Source: Bufo bufo (Eukaryota; Chordata; Amphibia; Anura; Bufonidae). From it: a stretch of DNA of 64,000 bases. Each line of letters begins with the position of its first letter. Positions within the stretch are counted from its first letter, which is position 1. Location of the stretch: assembly GCF_905171765.1 (NCBI RefSeq), contig NC_053394.1, forward strand, positions 154,898,015 through 154,962,014, given 5' to 3'. Position numbers and translations under genes: made by a program. The notes under the pieces are model-generated. The model made no database searches. It was not told the DNA's origin and was given only the letters and a program-made list of their open reading frames with translations. Positions 38,986 through 49,950 of this stretch are shown piece after piece.

Positions 38986-39259
38986 GCAATACTGAGGATG
39001 GCTCTGTACAGAGAAGAGATAATACTGAGGATGGCTCTGAGAAGACACAAGGTAGTAACACTGAGGACTGCTATGCATAAGAAGAGGGTAAAACTGAGAG
39101 CAGTGCTTTTTACAGAGAAGGGGTAACTGAGAGACCAGCACTCCTAGCAAGGAATACTGCAGACTGCTGTGTCAAGGGTGGAGGTAACACTGGTAGAATT
39201 GCTCTGCACAGGGAGTGGGTAACACTAAGGACTGCTCTATGGATGCACAGTATGAATAA
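38986..39259. repeat. Degenerate repeat of about 30-35 bp
   Basis: Phrases like 'aatactgaggatggctctg' and 'gtaacactgaggactgct' recur with 'acagagaag' spacers. This is an older fringe of the G-rich array. Confidence 0.55.
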
Positions 39260-39678
39260 TGCAGGTATTACTGCTCTGCTTCTGGCCTACAATATCTGTA
39301 GAGATTGTGTTGCAGAGTACAACAGGTATCATTACTAGGTTTCTGCCCTGTAGCTACAAATTGCAAAGTGGATTACTACAGATACTATTACTCTGCTGCT
39401 GACTTATGCTATGGATACAGATTGTAGGGTACTACATGTATCATGACTACACCACAGTTATTTATTCTGGGTAAATTATGACTGGTGATATCTGCCCTGT
39501 ACACTATAAATACATATTGGGGCATGTAGTACTACAGGAGAAAATACTATGTTACCCTCATACAGTATAACAAGGGTGTGTACAAGTATAAGTACTAGGT
39601 TAGCCCATACAATATATGAACATATTGGGGTGTCTAGTACTACAGGTATCATTAGTGTATTACCTCTGTTTACTATAT

Positions 39679-40420
39679 GAATTGTGGAAGGAGGGGGCAC
39701 ACCAATAAATACAAATAATCCAAGGAGGTGGTTTGAAATAGTACAGAACAAGACAGACCCAAGAAAGGGTCAAAAGAACCACCCTATGAATGCACATCCA
39801 ACAATATCCATGGATAAAAATATATATAAAGTTTATTAGACAACACCAAAAGACAGACACATAAAAAAATTGTATACAATGTGAACGTGTCGGTAACAGA
39901 ATAAAACCGACACATGCAGAATCCACTGATCAGGACATACAATATATACCAGCTATACACAATATCAACCTATAAATAACATGAAGACAATGTTAAGTAA
40001 GATGAGGCCACTGATGAATAAAAGCAGACCACAATAAGGTCAAGTAGTGAGAGCCCAAACCTGTATGAGCAGTTGGTACAGTGGATCTGAAAGAATGAGA
40101 GATGCCCAACGCGTATCGCCGGCGCAGTCCGGCTTCCTCAAGGGTAATGAGCCCAATGTCAGTGCATCATATATATACAAAAAATAAGATCAAACAATTA
40201 AGCATAATATAATTCACCTGTGAGATGGGAGTGTGGGAGCGCAGCAGCATGCCAGGTGACGAGCAGCGACATGTGCAAACAAGCGGATCGCGGACCGGAA
40301 ATGCAAGAATTCTGTCTTTTGGTGTTGTCTAATAAACTTTATATATATTTTTATCCATGGATATTGTTGGATGTGCATTCATAAGGTGGTTCTTTTGACC
40401 CTTTCTTGGGTCTGTCTTGT
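39679..40420. mobile_element. Foldback retro-insertion, probably Penelope-like
   Basis: The insertion is flanked by the 14-bp direct repeat 'tctgtttactatat' at 39665-39678 and 40421-40434. It carries inverted arms of about 112 bp (39746-39857 and 40311-40423, which contain taataaac on the minus or plus strand respectively). A variable-length target duplication, an inverted partial copy and a hammerhead-like motif in the centre all fit Penelope-like elements. No reverse transcriptase is present. Confidence 0.6.
40103..40150 (-). other. Degenerate hammerhead-ribozyme-like motif
   Basis: The minus strand reads CTTGAGGA, a stem GCCGG-ACTGCG-CCGGC, then GATACGCG. This resembles the hammerhead core CUGANGA - stem II - GAAAC. 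Stem II is fully paired, but both core boxes carry changes, so catalysis is unlikely. Hammerhead motifs are known in Penelope-like element terminal repeats. Confidence 0.45.
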
Positions 40421-40503
40421 TCTGTTTACTATATATACATATTGGAGCATGTAATACTATAGGTAACATTAATAGGTAAACTTAGTCCACTTAAAATATT
40501 TAG

Positions 40504-41566
40504 TAGGGATCGATTGATACCAATAATTTGTGAATTTTCAGGCCGATAGCCGATAATTTATACCGATATTCTGGGAATTTTCATTTAAAAAAAAAAAAAA
40601 TCCTACACAAATCTGCTGAAAATTAATATGTTTATTGTTAACGTGTTTTTTTTTAATCTTTATTTTTCATTTATACTTAATTTTTTATTTTTTTTTACTA
40701 ACTTTTAGCCCCCTTAGGGACTAGAACCCTTGTCCTATTCACCCTGATAGATCTCTATCAGGGTGAATAGGATCTCACACTGTCCCTGATGCTCTGTGCT
40801 TTGTGCACACAGCATCATGGAGCTTATCATGGCAGCCAGAGCTTCAATAGCGTCCTGGCTGCCATGGTAACCGATCGGAGCCCCAGGATTACACTGCTGG
40901 GGCTCCGATCGGAGGAGCAGGGGAGAGAGGGGATCCTGTGGCCACTGCCACCAATGATTAAAACTGGGGGGGCTTGGGTGGGGGGCGCACTGCGCCACCA
41001 ATGTTTTTAATACTGGGGTGGGGGGCGCACTGCCACCAATGATTAATACTGGGGGGCTTGGGGGGGCGCACTGCGCCACCAATGAAGAGAAATCTCTCAC
41101 TTATTCATATACAGGAGGCGGGAGCTGGCTGCAGAATCACATAGCTGGCTCCCGACCTCTATGAGCGGTAGCTGCGATCCGCGGCACCTGAGGGGTTAAC
41201 TACCGCAGATCGCAGCTACCGCTCATAGAGGTCGGGAGCCGGCTATGTGATTCTGCAGCCAGCTCCCGCCTCCTGTATATGAATGAATGAGAGATTTCTC
41301 TTCATTGGTGGCGCAGCGGCCACAGCCCCTCCCCTTCTCTTGCCCTCTCTCCTCTCACTGGCTGCAGCAGCATCACAGGGGGAGGGAGACACTGCTTCCT
41401 TCTCCCCTGTGCTGCTGAGGGAACACGGAGAGTGCTGACAGCGCTGCGATCCTTGTCCCCCATACGTTATCAGAATATCGGCAAAATAGATGCCGATACC
41501 GATAACGGTCAAAATACTGAATATCGCCTGATAATATCGGTAAAACCGATAATCGGTCGATCCCTA
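40504..41566. mobile_element. Non-autonomous hAT element, 1063 bp, perfect 8-bp duplication
   Basis: The element starts 'tagggatcgattgatacc' and ends 'aatcggtcgatcccta'. The octamer atatttag flanks both ends exactly (40496-40503 and 41567-41574). Terminal regions are rich in 'ccgat' and 'atcgg'. The interior includes a short repeat around 'ggggggcgcactgcgccacc' and a large palindrome at 41071-41316. No transposase ORF. Confidence 0.93.
41071..41316. repeat. Palindrome with about 110-bp arms inside the hAT element
   Basis: The left arm from 'ctgcgccaccaatgaagaga' to the 'gcggtagctgcgatc' region is repeated inverted as 'gatcgcagctaccgc' through 'cattggtggcgcag'. The loop is about 25 bp ('cgcggcacctgaggggttaa'). 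Confidence 0.85.
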
Positions 41567-41637
41567 ATATTTAGGCATGTAGTACTACAGAAAATTCACT
41601 GAATGTAGGATACTAAAGTATTATGTTTCAATATCAA

Positions 41638-41789
41638 ATGTGCTCACGGTACTGAGAAACGTTGAAAGGAAGTAAAACTTCAAACTTTTATTAGATATAC
41701 ATTACATACATCTTTCCTCTTTTAATGTATATCTAATAAAAGTAAGAAGTTTTACTTCCTTTCAATGTTTCTCAGTACCGTGAGCACAT
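41638..41789. repeat. Foldback insertion with about 67-bp arms
   Basis: The left arm 'atgtgctcacggtactgaga...' is matched by the inverted right arm ending '...ctcagtaccgtgagcacat'. There are only a few mismatches. The right arm carries 'atctaataaaag', like the taataaac in the insertion at 39679. It is likely a 3'-end foldback of a Penelope-like element. Confidence 0.75.
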
Positions 41790-42161
41790 GTAGTACTACA
41801 GGCATCACTATATCTACTAATTGGGCGGCATGGTATTACAGACATCACTGTGTGCGCTCAACCCACTATAAACCCATTTTGGGGGTGTAGAACTACAGAG
41901 CTATCATTCCTGTATTACCTCCATACATTATATATACACTGACCAAAAATATAAACACAACACTTTCGGTTTTGCTCCCATTTTGCATTAGCTGAACTCA
42001 AAGATCTGAAACATTTTCTACATACACAAAAGACCCATTACTCTCCAATATTGTTCACAAATCTGTCTAAATCTGTGTTAGTGAGCACTTCTCCTTTGCC
42101 GAGATATTCCATCCCACCTCACAGGTGTGGCATATCAAGGTGCTTAGACTGCCCACAATAA

Positions 42162-42393
42162 AATCAATGTGTCCTACAACCAGCGGCAAGTATGCCTTCA
42201 TCAAAACCTGTTGATGAAGGCATACTTGCCGCTGGTTGTAGGACACATTGATTTGATGTAATAAAACATCATAACTAATTATCAAGACACGACTGCTGGG
42301 ATTTCTTCTACATTACAAGTGGAGATTGCTCCTATCCTGTGCGGCGTGCACTGAGCGAGTGCTGGCTGATCCATTTTCTTGCCCACAATAAAA
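42162..42393. mobile_element. 230-bp insertion with a perfect hairpin in the Tc1 left arm
   Basis: The 13-mer gcccacaataaaa occurs at 42151-42163 and 42381-42393. The right terminal repeat of the same transposon has this sequence only once, so the intervening 230 bp is an insertion. It begins with a 43-bp-arm hairpin (42162-42204 and 42211-42253, 6-base loop) followed by 'tgatgtaataaaacatc'. The taataaa word is shared with the foldbacks at 39679 and 41638. Confidence 0.8.
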
Positions 42394-42565
42394 GTCCACT
42401 CTGAAATGTGCACAGTTTTGCCTTACTGGGAGGGGGGGGGGGGGTTAGAAAACCAGTCAGTATCTGGTGTGGCCACCATTTGCCTCACGCAGTGCAACAC
42501 ATCTCCGTCGCATAGAGTTATTCAGGTTGTTGATTGTGGCCTGTGGAATGTTGGTCCACTCATCT

Positions 42566-43422
42566 TCAATAGCTGAATAACTGGAACACGCTGTCGTATA
42601 TGCCGATCCAGAGCATCCCAAACATGCTCAATGGGTGACATGTCTGGTGAGTATGCTGGCCATGCAAGAATGGGATGTTTTCACCTTCCAGGAATTGTGT
42701 ACAGATCCTTGCAATATGGGGCCGTGCATTATCATGCTGCAACATGAGGTGATGGCCGTGGATGAATGGCACAACAATGGGCCTCAGGATCTCCTCACGG
42801 TATCTCTGTGCATTCAAAATGCCATCAATAAAATGCACCTGTGTTCGTTGTCCATAACATACGCCTGCCCATACCATAACCCCAACGCCACCATGGGCTA
42901 CTCGATCCACAACGTTGACGTCAGCAAACCGCTCACCCACACAACGCCACACACGCTGTCTGCCATCTGCCCTGAACAGTGAAAACCGGGACTCATCTGC
43001 GAACAGAACGCCTCTCCAATGTGCCAGACGCCATAGAGTGTGAGCATTTGCCACTCAAGTGGGTTACGACGATGAACTGCAGTCAGGTCCAGACCCCAAT
43101 GAGGTGCAGATGAGCTTCCCTGAGACAATTTCTGACAGTTTGTGCAGAAATTCTTTGGTTATGCAAACCGATTGTTGCTGCAGCTGTCCGGGTGGCTGGT
43201 CTCAGACGATCATGGAGGTGAACGTCGTTGGGCTGGTGTGGTTACACATGGTCTGCGGGTGTGAGGCCAGTTGGATGTACTGCCAAATTCTCTGAAACGC
43301 CTTTGGAGACAGTTTATGGTAGAGAAATGAACATTCATTGCACAGGAAACAGCTCTGGTAGACATTCCTGCAGTAAGCATGCCAATTGCACGCTCCCTCA
43401 AACGTTGCGACATCTGTGGCAT
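42566..43422 (-). pseudogene. Tc1-like transposase, frameshifted
   Basis: An N-terminal helix-turn-helix part is encoded at 43422-43210 ([20 protein letters not shown]). The DDE catalytic domain follows on 43054-42566, with FADESRFSLF and the second aspartate in LQHDNARPH. The third acidic motif (SP-D-x-SPIEHVWD) is readable at about 42600-42650 but in another frame, so there are at least two frameshifts. The enzyme would cut and paste the element at TA sites; this copy cannot. The order of motifs and terminal repeats agrees with Tc1-type elements. Confidence 0.88.
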
Positions 43423-43879
43423 TGTGCAGTGTGATCAAACTGCACATTTCAGAGTGGCCTTCTATTGTGGGCAGTCTAAGGCACACCTGTGCAATATTCA
43501 TGCTGTCTAATCAGCACCTTGATATGCCACCCCTGTGAGGTGGAATGGATTATCTCGGCAAGGGAGAAGTGCTCACTAACACAGATTTAGACAGATTTGT
43601 GAACAATATTGGAGAGTAATGGGTCTTTTGTGTATGTAGAAAATGTTTCAGATCTTTGAGTTCAGCTCATGCAAAATGGGAGCAAAACTGAAAGTGTTGC
43701 GTTTATATTTTTAGTCAGTGTACATATTGGGGACTATAATACTACATATATCATTACTATGATACTTCGGTATACTTTATGTACATTATGGGGTGTGCAG
43801 TACAACAGGAATCATTACTTTGTTACCTCCATACACTATACATGCCTTCAGTACACTATGGCCTCCAGGAAGGTATATT

Positions 43880-46800
43880 TAGTTGTGTGAGGGGAGAGTA
43901 GTGTCCATGTCCAGTCCTGTGAGGAGAGAGTAGTGTCCATATTTAGTCCTGTATGGTAAGAGTAGTGTCCATGTCCAGTCCTGTGAGTGGAGAGTAGCGT
44001 CCATATCCAGTCCTGTGAGGGAAGAGAAGTGTCCATGTCCAGTCCTGTGAGGGGAAATTAGTGTCCATGTTCAGTCCTGTGAAGGGACAATAGTGTCCAT
44101 GTCCAGTCCTGTGTCGGAAGAGTAGCGTCCATGTGTAGTTCTGTGAAGGGAGAGCAGTGTCCATGTCCAGTCCTGTGAGGGGAGAGTAGCATCCATGTCA
44201 TGTACTGTGGGGGAGAGTAGTGTCCATGTTCAGTCCTGTATGGGAAGAGTAGCATCCATGTATAGTCCTGTGAGAAGAGAGAAGTGTCCATGCCCAGAAC
44301 TGTGAGGGAAGAGTAGTATCCATGTCCAGTCCTGCGAGGGGAGAGTAGTGTCCATGTTCAGCCCTGTGAAGGGACAATAGTGTCCATGTCTAGTCCTGTG
44401 AAGGGAGAGTAGTGTCCATGTCCAGTCCTGTATGGAAAGAGTAGTGTCCATGTCCAGTCCTGTGAAGAGACAGTAGTATCCATGTCCAGTCCTGTGAATA
44501 GGCAGTAGTGCCCATGTCCAGTCCTGTGAAGGGAGAGTAGCATCCATGTCCAGTCCTGTTAAGGGTGAGTAGCGTCCATGTCCAGTAGTGCGGCGAAGAG
44601 TATTGTCCATGTCCAGTCCTATGAAGGGAGAGTAGCATCCATATCCAGTCCTGTGAGGGAAGAGTAGTGTCCATGTCCATTCCTGTGAGGGGAGAGTAGT
44701 GTTCACGTCCAGTCCTGTGAAAGCAGAGTAGCATCCATATCCAGTCCTGTATGGGAAGAGTAACATCCATGTCCAGTCCTGTGAGGAGAGAGTAGCGTCC
44801 ATGTCCAGTCCTGTATGGGAAGAGTAACATCCATGTCCAGTCCTGTGAGGGAAGAGTAGTGTCCATGTCTAGTCCTGTATGGGAAGAGTAGTGTCCATGT
44901 CCAGTCCTGTATGGGAAGACAAGCATCCATGTCCAGTCCTGTATGGGAAGAGAAGTGTCCATGTCCAGTCCTGTGAGGGGAGAGTAGCGTCCATGCCTAG
45001 TCCTGTGTGGGGAGAGTAGCGTCCATGCCCAGTTCCGTGTGGGGAGAGTAGTGTCCATGTCCAGTCCTGTGAGGGGAGAGTAGTTTCCATGTCCAGTCCT
45101 GTGGAGGAGAGAAGCGTCTGTCACGAACATGCGGGTGTGAACCCACTGTGCCACGTGTCCTACCTCCTCTAAAGTCGTTGTCTAAGTGAACCCCTCGATC
45201 TTCACAGTACCCCTGATAGTGGGGATAGACTTTCCCGAGGGGAACACCAGGTAGCTACCTCTTGAGGAGGATAGGCACACGAGGCAGCTGGTCCACGCGG
45301 ATCAGGAGGCACCTGAGGAAGGTAACAGAGGAACAGGCGTTGTCAGCAGGCTGATTAGTTACCAGGAGCAACAGGATGAGGCAGAGGCAAAGTCAGACAG
45401 TCAATAGGTCAGGGCAGGTCAGGCAATCTTGATCGGCAACAGGAGAGTCAAGGCAAGCAGGCAGGGATCGAACAGGTAGCAGAGTCCAGGAACACAAGTA
45501 CGAGTCAGGAACAAAGGAACACACAGATATCAGGAACCTTAGCAGGACACAAGGACCTTGACACTGAGGCATCTGGGAAGGGGGGCTAAGCCACTTATAT
45601 ATGGGCAGGAGGGCTTAGATTGGTTGGCGAGGTCACATGATCAAACCCATAAAACAAAGGAAGTGACGCGCGTCGGCCCTTAAGTAAATGCTGCAGGAAA
45701 AAAGCATCAAGCATGCTGTGGCCAGGGCTGAAACGAAACACTGGCGGCAGATCACAGCTGAACACGGCGACCAGGAGCGCGGCGGTAAGCAGCGGAACCG
45801 CGGCGCACAGCAGCCGCTGTTACAGTGTCCATGTCCAGTCCTGTGAAGGGAGAGTAGTGTCCATGTCCAGTCCTGTGCAGGGAGAGTAGCGGCCATATCT
45901 AGTCCTGTGAATTGAAAGTAGTGTCTATGTCTAGTCTTATGAGGGAAGAGTAGTGTCCATGTCCAGTCCTGTATGGGAAGAGTAGTGTCCATGTTCAGTA
46001 TTGTGAGGGGAGAGTAATGTCCATGTTCAGTACTGTGAGAGGACAGTAGTGTCCATGTCCAGTCCTGTATGGGAAGAGTAGCGTCTATGTCCAGTCCTGT
46101 GAGGGGAGAGTAGTTTCCATTTACAGTCCTGTATGGGAAGAGTAGCGTTCAGTAGCGCCCATGTCCAGTCCTGTATGGGAAGAGTAGTGACCATGTCCAG
46201 TCCTCTATGGGAAGAGTAGTGTCCATGTCCATTCCTGTATGGGATGAGTAGTGTCCATGTCCGGTCCTTTGGGGGAACGTTACGCCATGTCCAGTCTTGT
46301 GAGGGGAAAGTAGTGTCCATGTCCAGTCCTGTAGAGGAGTGTAGTGTCCATGTCCAGTCCTGTGAGGGGAGGGTAGTGTCCATGCCCAGTCCTGTGAGGG
46401 GAGAGTAGTTTCCATTTACAGTCCTGTATGGGAAGAGTAGCGTTCAGTAGCACCCATGTCCAGTCCTGTATGGGAAGAGTAGTGTCCATGTCCAGTCCTC
46501 TATGGGAAGAGTAGTGTCCATGTCCATTCCTGTATGGGATGAGTAGTGTCCATGTCCGGTCCTGTGGGGGAACGTTACGCCATGTCCAGTCTTGTGAGGG
46601 GAAAGTAGTGTCCATGTCCAGTCCTGTGAGGAGAGAGTAGCATCCATGTCCAGTCCTGTGAGGAGAGAGAGGCGTCCATGTCCAGTCCTGTGAGGAGAGA
46701 GTAGCGTCCATGTCCAGTCCTATATGGGAAGAGTAGTGTCCATGTCCAGTGCTGTATGGGAAGAGTAGCATCCATGTGTAGTCCTATGAGGGGAGAGTAG

Positions 46801-49280
46801 TGTCCATGTCCAGTCCTGTAAGGGAAGAGTAATATCCATGACCAGTCCTATGAGGGGAGAGTACTGTCCATGTCCAGTCCTGTGAGGGGAGAGTAGCGTC
46901 CATGTCCAGTCCTGTGAAGAGAGAGTAGCGTCCATGTCCAGTCCTGTGAAGAGAGAGTAGCGTCCATGTCCAGTCCTGTGAGGGGAGGGTAGTGTCCATG
47001 TCCAGTCCTGTGAGGGGAGGGTAGTGTCCATATCCAATCCTGTGAGGGGAAAGTAGTGTCCATGTCCAGTCCTGTGAGGGGAGGGTAGTGTCCATATATA
47101 ATCCTGCGAGGGGAGAATAGCGTTCATGTCTAGTCCTGTGAAATGAAAGTAGTGTCCATGTCCAGTCTTATCAGGGAAGAGTAGTGTCCATGTCCAGTCC
47201 TGTATGGGAAGAGTAGTGTCCATGTCCAGTACTGTAAGGGGAGAGTAATGTCCATGTCCAGTCCTATGAGGGGAGAGTAGTGTCCATGTCCAGTCCTGTG
47301 GAGGAGAGTAGTGTCCATGTCCAGTCCTGTGAGGGGAGAGTAGTGTTCATGTCCAGTCCTGTGAGAAAAGAGTAGTGTCCATGTCCAGTCCTGTGAGGGG
47401 AGAGTAGCGTCCAAGTCTAGTCCTGTGTCGGAAGAGTAGTGTCCATGTCCAGTCCTGTATGGGAAGAGTAGCATCCATATCCAGTCCTGTGAAGGGAGAG
47501 TAGTGTCGATGTCCAGTCCTGTGAAGGGAGAGTAGCGTCCATGTCTAGTCTTGTGAGGGGAGAGTAGTGTCCATATCTAGTCCTGTAAAGGGAGAGTAGT
47601 GTCCATGTCCAGTCCTGTGGTGGAGAATAGTGTCCATGTCCAGTCCTGTATGGGAAGAAGTAGTGTCCATGTCCAGTCTTATAAGGGAAAAGTAGTGTCC
47701 ATGTCAAGTCCTGTATGGGAAGAGTAGTGTCCATGTCCAGTCCTGTATGGGCAGAGTAGTGTCCACGTCCAGTCCTGTGAGGCGAAAGTAGCGTCCATGT
47801 TCAGTCCTGTGAGGGGAGAGTAGTGTCCATGTGCAGTCCTGTGAGGGGAGGGTAATGTCCAAGTCCAGTCCTGTGAGGGGAGAGTAGTGTCCACGTCCAG
47901 TCCTGTGAGGGGAGAGTAGTTTCCATGTCCAGTCCTGTATGGGAAGAGTAGTGTCCATGTCAAGTCCTGTGAGGGGAGAGTAATGTCCAAGTCCAGTCCT
48001 GTGAGGGAAGAGTAGTGTCCATGTCAAGTCCTGTGATGGGAGAGTAGTGTCCACGTCTAGTCCTGTGAGGGGAGAGTAGTGTCCATGTGCAGTCCTATGG
48101 GGGAGAGTAGTGTCCACGTCCAGTCCTGTGAGGGGAGAGTACTGTCCATGTGCAGTCCTGTGAGGCGAGAGTAGTGTCCACGTCCAGTCCTGTGAGGGGA
48201 GAGTAGTGTCCACATCCAGTCCTGTGAGGGGAGAGTAGTGTCCACGTCCAGTCCTGTGAGGGGAGAGTAGTGTCCATGTCCAGTCCTGTGAGGGGAGAGT
48301 AGTGTCCATGTGCAGTCCTATGGGGGAGAGTAGTGTCCACGTCCAGTCCTGTGAGGGGAGATTAGCGTCCATGTGCAGTCCTATGGGGGAGAGTAGTGTC
48401 CACGTCCAGTCCTGTGAGGGGAGAGTTCTGTCCACGTCCAGTCCTGTGAGGGGAGAGTACTGTCCACATCCAGTCCTGTGAGGGGAGAGTAGCGTCCATG
48501 TGCAGTCCTATGGGGGAGAGTAGTGTCTATGTCCAGTCCTGTGAGGGTAGCGTAGTGTCCATGTGCAGTCCTATGGGGGAGAGTAGTGTCCACGTCCAGT
48601 CCTGTGGGGGAAGAATAGTGTCCACGTCCAGTCCTGTGAGGGGAGAGTAGTGTCCACGTCCAGTCCTGTGAGGGGAGAGTAGCGTCCATGTGCAGTCCTA
48701 TGGGGGAGAGTAGTGTCCACGTCCAGTCCTGTGAGGGGAGATTAGCGTCCATGTGCAGTCCTATGGGGGAGAGTAGTGTCCACGTCCAGTCCTGTGAGGG
48801 GAGAGTTCTGTCCACGTCCAGTCCTGTGAGGGGAGAGTACTGTCCACATCCAGTCCTGTGAGGGGAGAGTAGCGTCCATGTGCAGTCCTATGGGGGAGAG
48901 TAGTGTCCATGTCCAGTCCTGTGAGGGGAGAGTAGTGTCCACGTCCAGTCCTGTGAGAGGAGATTAGCGTCCATGTGCAGTTCTATGGGGGAGAGTAGTG
49001 TCCACGTCCAGTCCTGTGAGGGGAGAGTAGTGTCCACGTCCAGTCCTGTGAGGGGAGAGTAGTGTCCACGTCCAGTCCTGTGAGGGGAGAGTAGTGTCCA
49101 CGTTCAGTCCTGTGAGGGGAGAGTAGTGTCCACGTCCAGTCCTGTGAGGGGAGAGTAGTGTCCACGTCCAGTCCTGTGAGGGGAGAGTAGTGTCCACGTC
49201 CAGTCCTGTGAGGGGAGAGTAGTGTCCATGTGCAGTCCTATGGGGGAGAGTAGTGTCCACGTCCAGTCCTGTGAAGGAAA
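43880..49280. repeat. Minisatellite, 32-bp unit, about 5.4 kb with one insertion
   Basis: The unit is 'gtgtccatgtccagtcctgt' followed by gaggggagagta. About 145 copies remain after subtracting the solo LTR at 45119-45824. The left part is more diverged; the right part (48000-49270) is homogeneous with an alternating 'catgtgcagtcctatggggg' variant. Minus-strand ORFs with a 32-residue period (three 32-bp units) are artefacts: the unit has no stops in any of those frames. Confidence 0.95.
45119..45824. mobile_element. Probable solo LTR inside the 32-bp array
   Basis: A 706-bp non-repeat segment starts 'tgtcacgaac' and ends 'ccgctgttaca', with flanks gcgtc and gtgtc (four of five match). Interior phrases such as 'cctgatagtggggatagact' recall gypsy LTRs. 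It splits a 32-bp unit, so it inserted into an existing array. Confidence 0.75.
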
Positions 49281-49950
49281 AGGGGTTAGTGTACGGGCCA
49301 CCTGTTGGAGTTCTAGGCCTCTTCCCATCTATCTGGGTAGATGGTGGTGGCCATCTTGGGGTGTCCTGATAGTGGGGCGCGCACACAGCTGTATTCCGGC
49401 TGCTGCAGCACAATGGTCTGTCAGTCACGCAGGATGGGATGACGGCCTCGCACATTGGGCTCCTACCTGCCACAATGTCAACAAAACGTAGCTTCCCAGC
49501 AACAACGGGGAATGCAGGAGGCTGCGCCGCCGCTCGTCACATGTCCCCGCCGCCCGCTGAATACATACACCCTGCGCCCAGTGTAAAGTCCACAGGCTGC
49601 CGTACCTCATGCACAGGGTGAAGATGACGGGCGCAGCATCCAGGCGCCCCCGCTGTGCTGATGCTGCTCCCTGCCTCCGGCTCCTTCAGGCCTCTCTCCG
49701 CTCGCGCTGCTCCCAGATTTTCATGTTTCTGCAGGTTCCTGATGGAAATCAACAAGTCGGAGGCTTCACCTCCTTCTCCTCTCTGCATCCAGCTATGACT
49801 CCCTCACAGATGCAACCTTAAGCTGTCAAGTGAAGAGAGGACAGTAGCGCTCCCTGCAGGCGGGAGCACGGCCCTGCTGCACCCTTTCCTGCCTGGGAGA
49901 AGTTCTGCTCTCTGTAGAGCAGTGTCTATGGCCCAGCAGCTGGTGCTCCT
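49281..49950 (-). promoter_or_regulatory. GC-rich block, candidate upstream promoter or non-coding exon
   Basis: After the 32-bp array the sequence becomes unique and CpG-rich, especially 49480-49720. On the minus strand, CATGAG|GTACGG gives a donor with its last exon base at 49606, and the sequence upstream of it (49607-49930) is purine-rich leader-like DNA. It could be the first non-coding exon of KCNB1, spliced to the acceptor at 37826/37827, or an unrelated promoter. Evidence is only sequence-level. Confidence 0.3.

Larger units (their letters stand above)
41937..43720 (-). mobile_element. Tc1-like transposon with long terminal inverted repeats
   Basis: The ends 'cactgaccaaaaatataaac' and 'tttatatttttagtcagtg' are inverted, flanked by TA at 41935-41936 and 43721-43722. 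The inverted homology extends for about 230 bp on each side ('gtgctcactaacacagattt', 'gtggcatatcaaggtgct'), although the left one is interrupted by a 230-bp insertion. A broken transposase lies on the minus strand between them. Length is 1784 bp including that insertion. Confidence 0.92.
39260..43870. repeat. Fossil tandem array (unit about 55-75 bp) broken by insertions
   Basis: Pieces of a unit built on 'acatattggggcatgtagta', 'ctacaggtatcattact' and 'gttacctccatacactat' appear at 39280-39678, 40421-40503, 41567-41637, 41790-41936 and 43721-43870. Between them lie a Penelope-like insertion, a hAT element, a foldback and a Tc1-like element. Removing these leaves a continuous degenerate array. 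Confidence 0.75.

Noticed and set aside
43880..49473. Minus-strand ORFs with DMDTTLPSQDWTWTLL-type repeats
   Set aside because: They are products of the 32-bp minisatellite read in any minus frame; not protein genes.
49222..49821. Overlapping ORFs in the GC-rich block, including an 83-codon minus ORF
   Set aside because: GC-rich DNA has few stops by chance, and no family resemblance is seen. The block is more plausibly leader or promoter DNA.
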